64,000 bases of DNA from Muricea muricata (Eukaryota; Cnidaria; Anthozoa; Malacalcyonacea; Plexauridae). Of the stretch, positions 55,761 to 64,000 are shown in pieces (positions within the stretch are counted from its first letter, which is position 1; each line of letters opens with the position of its first letter). Made by a program: the position numbers and the translations under genes. The notes beneath the pieces were generated by a model. It worked only from the letters and a program-made list of their open reading frames with translations. It was not told where the DNA came from and did not search any database. The stretch spans positions 18,947,906 to 19,011,905 of the forward strand of contig OY979717.1 of NCBI GenBank assembly GCA_963855995.1. Reading direction: 5' to 3'.

Positions 55761-57036
55761 AATCAAACACACGCAAAACAGTATCTTCTCCACCAACATA
55801 AACGTATTTGATGTCAAATGCCAAAAGGTGTTCGCGCTAAATGTCGATCAAATTTGGGATCCCATAATTTTGTGCCTTCTTATATTCCTTGGAATAAATA
55901 TGACGAACATTGTACCTAACTAAATACTTTAATATAAGAAAATTGACAAGATTGAAAAGACAGAATTGAGATTTCTGAAGTGCTGCGAATTGCCTGTTTT
56001 CCGCTGGGGAAAATGGTACTCACTGCACAGGAGCTGCCGATTGATGAGAAAAATTAACATAAAATGGGAATAAAATTTGAGCAAGACGACCACTGGAATG
56101 ACAGGATTTGTGCACAGAAATATTGAGATTTAGTCAAACTGTTTTTTTGGAAAATAGAAATAGGATCCTCCCAATTCAGGACTCTCAAAATTGTCAGTAT
56201 AAGCATGCAATACTTAACAAAAATGTCCACTTCATTTAAGTTAAAATTGATGACAGCAAGTTTCATTAAACTTTATTTGCAACTATTTCTCTAACAAGAT
56301 CCCGAAGAAGCGGTTAACGTTAATTTTTTACCAGAACCTAGCGTTGTTTGAGACGAGTTAAGCAACCTACTTTCATGTGGTCCGTTTTTTAATGACATCA
56401 TGTGTAATGTTTGCGTATTCTCGTTGAAGTTGAGGAATAAAAGTCGTTTCTTTTACGTGATCTGAAAACACAGAAAAATACTGGCACTAGTTGTCAAATA
56501 GAAATCCATTTTTCGAGCCAAACTAGCAAATTTTTCATCAAGTATAATTTGCTCCGGTTCCAAATTTCTGGTCATATCAAACTTAGCGTTAATTAAAAGT
56601 CTACTCATATTGCGCGTGTCGTATTTCCAACTTTGCTAATCTCTTGCTTGCGCTACTTGTACGATCGTGTCTGCGTTTGGTTACCTGCGGTATTGGAAAT
56701 TATATGTCTTGGGGCATCTTTTGTACGTATCATCATTATAAAAATAATCCTTAGTTCGTAGGGCTTTTTTCGCTTGTAAGTGCGCAATTGTTGGGCTTTT
56801 AATAAGAAAATCGGCCTTGCGCACAGCGTCTGTGGAAGTAAACTGGCACTAGAACGTTATGCGCATGTCTAGGACTCTGGTTACTGCCGAATTTGAAATC
56901 TTCATAAAATTCCGCGCAGTTTGGTAGTAAATTTATGTATATTCACGAAGATTTGGGTAGGGCAAAATTAGCGTAAAGTTGTGGATATTTGTGTTGTTTA
57001 CATGTTCATTGCATATTCAATTGGATATTTCTGCAG
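55761..57036. other. Unassigned DNA upstream of a candidate gene
   Basis: Apart from possible promoter DNA for the candidate gene at 57045, no feature is recognised. Confidence 0.4.
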
Positions 57037-57044
57037 GAAGTGAT

Positions 57045-59363
57045 ATGGAAGGGGCTTCTATGACTCAGAGTCCATCTCTGCCTTCGTTTGTGCACCAAGT
57101 AAGCAAGTGAGTAACTGAGTATTCAATCCTTATATTTGTACATTTATACACCATACTAGTACGACACTCTGCCACTTAAGATTTTGGAAAATGCTGTTTA
57201 ATAATGTACATTTTCCTGATTACCGTACAGTTTCTTGATTTACAAGATGTCAACAGAGGCAAGCGACAAGAAGGGCAAACTTATGATTCGTGGCCGGCCA
57301 TAGTTGTGAATAGCATCCTTTTCGAGTCTGGGATACGCGGCGTTACAGTTAGCAAACGGTTACTTCAAGCATTCAAGAAAATGATTAGTTCTCTTCACTG
57401 TGCCTGGAAACGTGCAAAGGGTGGAAATCCGTGGAAATTTGGGCAAAGGCGCACTATACTCATCGTCAAAACGTATCGGCTGACGCAAAGTTCGCTTAGG
57501 TCTTTGCGCCATCTTGTCAGATATATGGATATGACGTACAAAAACAGCGCATTTACTATTAATGGGGCACTGGACACTGGACACTAGTTGACTCAAATGT
57601 TCATGATAGTATTACGAAAGTTTGATATGGAACTTATACTTTCCTTGACTGAACATGATTACAAAGTTTCAACAAGTTTCAGAAAGAAAAATAAAAGATA
57701 TAAGTGATTATTAAAAACAGCAAAATGGATTTTTATTCAATATAGCTGAAATCCTTTGCAAAATGAAACGTGCCATCAGGATTTTGTAAGGCTTGCTCCC
57801 CTTTCGCCCATCCAATGTTGCAATCTTAAGTTAATATTAAAAAGAAAGGCCTGAAACGGTGCTAGAAATCACTAAACAACATTGAAGTGTGCGGGAGAAT
57901 GGAGTGTCTCGTTTATTTTGCATACGATTGTAATTCCAGGCCTCTTACTCACGGTCAGATCAGCTAGTTTGTAACGTGTAATCAACAAGGCAAAACATAA
58001 AAACTTTCAAATTTCTTCAGCATAGACTCATTACATATACGCATACACCCAAAAAAGCGGAGTTCTGCATTCAAGTTTAAATTTTGAAAAGATTCCTAAG
58101 CAGTGAAACAAACTAGTGTCTGTTCTCGTTTAAAAGTTTATTTAATCAGCTTTCTTTGGATATGTTATCTATGAAATTTAAGCGAATGAGTTGTGGTACA
58201 TTAATCGTTCGCGATTGGAAGTTTTTAAAATTGAGATAGCGCTTTAATTACCGGTACATCAACATGTTCACAATCTGTATTCAAAGTGGCCTATCTGGAT
58301 TTCATATCTGGAAGCTAAACATTCATCTCATTTTTTATTGTGTTTCGTGATTATTTGTTGATCTTCTGTAATAAAAGTTTGGGGCAGCGTGCAGTAAATT
58401 TTGTCTTAAGACAGCTCAAAAGAAAGTACTAACCACTGCCCCATTAAGTTAAAATGTGGTGAATGCATTTAATTTCAATCAGATCCATCTAATTTCGATC
58501 AAGGGAATCTCAATCAGAAAAAATCATATTCTTTATCGATGTTTTGTATAATTCTGATAATTAGTATAAAATAATTTTCAGCAAGGAGAATTACTTTTCC
58601 TGTAGAACATCAAGTGATCAGTCAGACTCAAACACTAGCCATGCCAACCAAATTGCGTGCTTTTTTTGAGCATCTCGAACTGATCACTTGCGCTAAAATT
58701 GTTCTTGTGGTCTTATTACTTGCTTCAAGCAGACAAGGAATACCTCGTTCGACAGGCAAACGAACAAGCCATGAAACTAAAAAATAGTCGCTCTATATGA
58801 TCAAGTTTTCATTTGGCAATTAATCTTAGAAGTTTTTCTCCGGTTTTTTTTTTTTTGGGACACCTGGTAGACATGCAGCTAACTTTGGGAGTGCAAAAAT
58901 CGACAATATGATCAGTGAGTATCAACTGAAAAAATAGAATGAAACGATGTTAATATACGCGACGGTACTGTTTCGTGGAAGAAATTTCCGTGTGGGTGTT
59001 TTCGTCGTTATACGCATCGTTTTTGTTTTGTAGGTACGATTTAAAAAGTCGACGTAGAAAAGGTTCAAGAAAACCTCGTACATTAAGATTCATGGAGTGA
59101 GCTTAGTTTTGACCTCTAAATGTATTGCCGCAGTATGGGAGAACAATTATGGGAATGTGTTCCACACCATAAAAACCCGTTTCTTTTCAAATTTAATTTG
59201 ATCTTGTCCACACCATCGCCAACAGGGCACGTAATAAGATGTGATGAAAAGCTGATAGCCAAAAATTAAAATTTCTTTTCGGTACACAAAGAATGAAATA
59301 GCCATTTAGTTAACTAGTGTATCTCTTTTTTCCAGCTTAGTAAATTCACTGCATATTTGTTAG
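57045..59363 (+). CDS. Candidate multi-exon small gene of unknown function
   Basis: Exon A 57037-57106 contains ATG 57045 and ends at a strong GTGAGT donor: MEGASMTQSPSLPSFVHQVS + 2 nt; acceptor TTTCTGCAG precedes it. Exon B 58582-~58657 (acceptor ATTTTCAG): KENYFSCRTSSDQSDS..., possibly leaving at a weak GTGCTT donor. Exon C 59034-59096 (acceptor TTTTGTAG, donor GTGAGC): YDLKSRRRKGSRKPRTLRFM, strongly basic. Exon D 59336-59363 (acceptor TTTTTTCCAG): LVNSLHIC then stop. Phases agree both for A-B-C-D and for A-C-D, so B could be a cassette exon. About 50-75 residues; the basic stretch could bind nucleic acid or act as a nuclear signal. I do not recognise a family. Further 5' exons may exist. 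Confidence 0.35.
57330..57600. other. Short opposing frames inside the candidate gene's first intron
   Basis: Minus strand has ATG in the CAAGATGGCG context (57512) opening MAQRPKRTLRQPIRFDDEY, which resembles a start exon or element-derived coding relic. Plus strand is also open over 127 codons. Neither shows a known domain. Confidence 0.25.
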
Positions 59364-61256
59364 GTTACAAATGTAAATAATAAGCAACCTTTCAAAAGCA
59401 ATGTTAATGGTTATTGTGTTTGAATTTATAATTTAAAACTACATGGAAGAATGACGACACTTCTCCTCCGAAAGTTTTCATGTAGCTAATGTAAATATGC
59501 TTCGCAGCCAATCCAGGTTGTCATTTCACCGAAAGTGATGGTTGTTATATAATAAAAGATTTTGAAGAGATATTAACTGGTTTGTAAAATATGTTTAATG
59601 TCCTATCGATGATTAGTTGTTAAAAAAGAAGTGAAGAAAACACAGCACAAAAAAAATTTGACATTGTGACATTATCGTAAGCTTAGACCCATAGTGAATG
59701 AGCCTAAGATAGATTATATATTTCAGAAAACCATGAAATACACACAAGCCTGATACGAGTCCAACACAAATTACTTATATCTGCAAGTGTATAAAACTCT
59801 ATTTTTCTTGCTGAATATTATCAAGTTTATAATGATGACAAGTTTATAACAAGGTTTTATTTTTCTTGCAATTTTTTATGCACCATTCAGTAAGTTGCCC
59901 ATGTGGGGTATTGAGTATACTATAGGATTCAACAGCAACATTGTCAACTTTTCTCTGCTGATCGATTGGCAAATTCTAACCATGCGCTCTGAAATCTGTT
60001 AAAGTTTAATTTCACGACGAATTTCTTCTCAAGAAACTGTATTGCAAAATACGGATAGAGATGCGACAGGGGTAGGATTCGAAAGGATTTCTGGGGCTGC
60101 AGCATGTCCTCTTGGCATAGTACAGCAACGCCAACTGGCTTAGAAAATTAGTTTACAATTTTGAGTTTATACTGAGTTTTAAGCTAACTTGCTAACAACC
60201 CGCCCCTGGACAAGAAAATATGTGTGTTGCTTTCTGAAGGTGATCCAAACACGAAAGTTTTTAAAAAATGAACGATGGTTATTGTAAATAAACTGTTTCC
60301 GGGTTGAATGCACATAGACGTAAATCTAGAAATCCCACCAAAGGCCGGGACAGCGTTCTGGGAGTTTAACCCAGAGATGAAACATTACTGTTCGAAAGTC
60401 AAGGTCCCATGAAATTTTTTTAGGTCAAAACAAGAAAACGAGCGAACAATTATCAACGCCGAATGAAACAGCATTCTTTGACAAGTTTTAAGTGATTTTT
60501 AATGGCGCGCCTTTCAGCACGAAGAGACAAGTAAATGACAATATGCACCAGTACGACGAATGGTCCCGAAGTTTTTTCAAAGTACTGTCTAAATGGAAAG
60601 TCTAGTGAAATTTCAAGCACATTGAATTGAACAATGAAAATTTCGATTTTGGAATTCCAATAAGCATAGAGAAAAAAATCGGTTAGCTTTGCTGAACTTT
60701 GTTGAATGGAATTGAATTTGTCCAAACAAACTTGAAATGTACGAGAAATGATCTGATTTCAAAATGAATCGGAATTGAATATTTGGTGTGAAAAATTTAG
60801 CCTGAAGGCTAACCATCGACAAAACAAAGTAATTACAAATTATGGAATTCAATGCCTAATACCTTTTATCTATATTTCTTGGTAGAGGTGGATTTCTCCG
60901 CCTAGACATTGACTCCAACATTTTAGCATGCAATTAAGTTAAAAAACTGGTGACTTTGATTTGACATGCAATAACGTAAAAATCAATTTTAAAAGTTCGG
61001 GATACCAATGCACGAACAGTATGAGATTCATTCCTAACACGGCCGCTGTTTTTTTTTGTTCACTCTTTGTCACATAAGATTTGGTTTAACAAGTTTCTCT
61101 CGTTTTTAAGTTACAAAGTACTCTTCTTACATTTATCTAACACTGCTATATAGAAGTAATTTTACATTACAAAGATGTACCGTATCCCTCAGAAGCTTTA
61201 CGGAACATTTTGTATTACAGATTTATTATTCCAAATATATTTATCTTACAAACTTA
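59364..61256. other. Unassigned AT-rich DNA
   Basis: No gene, RNA or recognised repeat seen. Confidence 0.45.
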
Positions 61257-61580
61257 AATATACTGTATTTTAACACAAATGAATTACTTTAAAATTAATA
61301 AATACTACAATAATCAGGTTCCCATTTACAAACATACTTATTACAGCTAAAGTCTTATCGCTAGCTTACGACTTTATGCATAATGCATTTTGTACTCAAG
61401 TTTTATCTCTAATTGTTAATTCGCCATATTGTTAACAAATTAACCGCCATATTGTTATAAGTCATTTCGCCATATTGTTGCCGCTAATTAACGGCTTACC
61501 TATAATTCCTAACCGCAGGGTACCCCCTCTCTCAAACCGCAGCCTCAGCCCTCCGCAATTATACTACTCAATTTATGTAA
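61257..61580. repeat. ~350-bp direct repeat, copy 1
   Basis: Shares TACACAAATGAATTACTTTA, CCCATTTACA, AATTCGCCATATT and CCGCAGGG blocks in the same order with 63606-63945; a third copy begins at 63965. Confidence 0.75.
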
Positions 61581-61598
61581 CAAATTAAATATAAACAA

Positions 61599-63550
61599 GA
61601 CGCCTGCTAAGGCGTTCACTCCGCCTGCCAAACGAAAATGGGCACAAGGCCAGGCAGGGCTGTAACTAGAGAGTTCATTGGGGGTGGGGTACATTCACTT
61701 ATTTCTGTTCTGTCCAACTAATTCCTTTTTAAATCAATTATTATTACGGTACCTTCCAAGGCATTTTAAGACATTGCTAGCACATCTTATGCAATCACTA
61801 AGATAACCAAAAATCAATGTCTGAGTGACCTGCCAGGCACTCTGTCCAGAGTCCTAGTAGGATTGCATTTTTTAGAATTTAATTTAGATTAAAGACTTTC
61901 ATAGTACATATGTTAAACAAGATTCTTTTGCCATAATGCCACCAACAAATAGCTGTTTTATTTTGCAAGTAAAGAAAATTTTACTAAAAGTGTATACAAT
62001 ACATCAGTCTATTAAATCCATCAATTTATTAAATCTATTCTGTAGCACACTGCCTGAAGTCTCCACGATATAATTTGTTGGGAAAATGTTGGCTAGCCTT
62101 TTGATATATTGACAAGCTTTGAATTAGATATTTGATGTGTTGATAAGGTGTCAGGTAAATATTTGGCATGTTTATAAAATGTTGGTAAGGATTTTGACTA
62201 GTTGACAAGTTTTTGAGCAGACTTTTGACATGTTGATAAGATCTGAGTTAGTCTTTTGATATGTGGACAAGCTTTGAAATGGACTTTTGACATGTTGATA
62301 TGCTCCTAGTTAGATTTTTGGCATGTTGACAAGATGTCGGTTAGGTTTTTGGCTTGTTGACAAGATGTCAGTTAGGCTTTTGGCTTGTTGAAAAGATGTT
62401 GGTTAGGCTTTTGGCTTGTTGACAAGATGCCGGTAAGGCTTTTGGCTTGTTGACAAGATGTCGGTAAGGCTTTTCACTTGTTGAAAAGATACCAGTTAGG
62501 CTTTTGGCTTGTTGACAAGATGTCGGTTAGACTTTGACCTGTACATGCCCACAAGTTGTCAGTTAGACTTTCGACATGCTGACAAAGTATTTACTTCCAG
62601 AAAGCTTCAGGTGTCAGTTAAAACATTGGTATATAGGCAGGGTGTCTGATAAAGTTTTGGCAAATTAAGAAAGTGCCAGTTGAAATTTTATTAAATTTAA
62701 GTTAAATTTTGTTCTTTTTTTATTTTGCATTTTTGAGTTTTTTTCTTGCTATTTTAATAATTATAGCAACAATCTTTACAGTAATCGACTTAAAAGTATT
62801 TCTGTGATCTGTATTTTCTGTGATATCCAATTTGAAATCCTTTCTCTGAGTCAACTATTCAACAATAAACATGTCAATTTTTTTATAAAGAAAGTTATTA
62901 TAAATACTATAGATAAAGACTAAAATGCCGCACTCAGCTATGACTGTTGACGTTCTAACAAAACAAGTATTAAAATCGCTCATAAAAACAACAAAAATTA
63001 AAAATTAGACTAAGCTATTAAGTCTGAAGTCTCCACGATATAATTTGTTGGGAACTTTAGACTAACATATGTATTTCTGGAATTGGAATGTAAAATGTCT
63101 CTTACCTTTTATTTGCCGTTTTAAAACATTTATGGAGCAATTTTTTGATAAAGAACCTTCCTGTCCCTTTTTGTTGACTATTACATGTTAAAAATTGTGT
63201 TTTGTATGTAGATATTTCAGTAGAATTTGCGTTTGATTCTTGTGTAGAAATTTCTAAATTTCCTTAAAAGTAGGAATACAACAGAAAATGACGGAAGCAC
63301 GCTCTCATCGCTCCTCGGTAAAGTTTCGCGGTGGAATTTGTCGTTTTAAAACATTTTGCATGAGAATTTTTGCACGTAAAACCTTCTTGCGGTTTAGATG
63401 TTCTAGCATACATGTTAAAATGCGTGTTTTGTTGACATATTCCGCTGGAAATTGAGTTTAAACGACGTGTTTAGGTCGGCTCACGCGGCTTGTGCCCAGC
63501 GGTATCACCCATTAGCGGCGGCACCGACTTCTGACACCGAAAAAAAAAAA
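61599..63550 (+). mobile_element. Second copy of the dispersed repeat of 17723, with a minisatellite insertion
   Basis: 61599-62083 matches 17723-18240 and 63054-63545 matches 18210-18890. Between them is inserted 62084-63023, bounded by a 30-bp direct repeat (62054-62083 and 63024-63053, CTGAAGTCTCCACGATATAA...). The large inverted right arm found at 18916-19399 is absent here. Confidence 0.8.
62095..62575 (+). repeat. ~31-bp minisatellite
   Basis: Degenerate tandem units built on GGCTTTTGGCTTGTTGACAA followed by GATGTCGGTTA, about 15 copies, most uniform at 62330-62520. Confidence 0.85.
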
Positions 63551-63605
63551 AAACAGAAACCGGGCGAATTTAAAACTCCGCCTCGCCTACGGCAGGCGGA
63601 GTAAA

Positions 63606-64000
63606 AAATACTGTATTTTTACACGAATAAACAACTTTAAAGTCACAATGAATTACTTCGAAATGACATAATAACTTATACAATAATTGGGGCCCCCATT
63701 TACAGAAAAACCTAATATTGCGCCTAAATATGCCTTATCCTAGCTTATAATTTTATGCTTGTAGATTTTTTAACTTACCTATGTATCAAATTTTATTTTA
63801 AATTGTTATCAATTCGCCATATTCTTACAAATTATTTCGCCACAACGCCACGTTATTGCCACTAATGAGAGGCTTGTTTAATTACTGACCGCAGGGCAAC
63901 CCCATTTCAAACCGTAGGGATCCCTCCTCCCAGTTATACCGAAAAAATTATGTTACAAGCATACACTGTATTTTTACACAAATGAATTACTTTAAAGTTA
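63606..64000. repeat. ~350-bp direct repeat, copy 2 and start of copy 3
   Basis: Copy 2 runs 63606-63960; from about 63961 the same opening phrase (ACTGTATTTTTACACAAATG) starts again and leaves the window, so a tandem satellite may continue to the right. Confidence 0.7.

Overview
The window looks like AT-rich, repeat-dense nuclear DNA from an invertebrate animal, most likely an anthozoan cnidarian (coral or sea anemone). The evidence is intron-bearing animal genes with GT-AG junctions (alpha-tubulin, Abl interactor), a tandem family of single-exon rhodopsin-like GPCRs, non-LTR and Penelope-like retroelement remnants, and very many short inverted-repeat (foldback/MITE-like) elements. The phylum is inferred from overall character, not from a diagnostic marker.

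Layout. 1-16.5 kb: a tandem segmental duplication carrying three minus-strand copies of one GPCR gene. Copy 1 is cut by the window edge; copies 2 and 3 are complete, 349 codons each, and differ at 8 residues. Each complete repeat unit also carries a decayed CR1/L2-like LINE fragment, a TTAA-flanked MITE and a ~90-bp tandem repeat. 16.5-23.5 kb: a gene-poor mobile-element zone with a ~1.5 kb foldback, two hAT-type elements inserted into the same short target, and a 767-bp element with TACGA-rich termini. 23.8-26.6 kb: a complete four-exon alpha-tubulin gene (451 aa), plus strand. 27.8-36.0 kb: a complete six-exon Abl interactor (Abi) gene (422 aa), plus strand, with several foldback elements and an antisense LINE tail in its introns. 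37.1-40.4 kb: a 16-bp minisatellite present in both orientations, a mariner-like MITE inserted in it, and a truncated Penelope-like retroelement with a possible degenerate hammerhead motif upstream. 41-64 kb: mostly foldbacks, SINE-like pieces, a large AT microsatellite, minisatellites and unassigned AT-rich DNA. Three exon-level candidates of unknown function lie at 3063-3224, 43107-45779 and 57045-59363.

The firmly identified genes are eukaryotic single-gene loci, not an operon. Alpha-tubulin supplies microtubules; Abi is the SH3 adaptor of the WAVE complex that drives branched actin assembly; the GPCRs are orphan class A receptors. I found no clearly new multi-gene system. The most notable structures are the recent GPCR triplication, the double hAT insertion at one target (one element carrying a mini-exon with a splice donor), and the inverted minisatellite next to the Penelope-like remnant.
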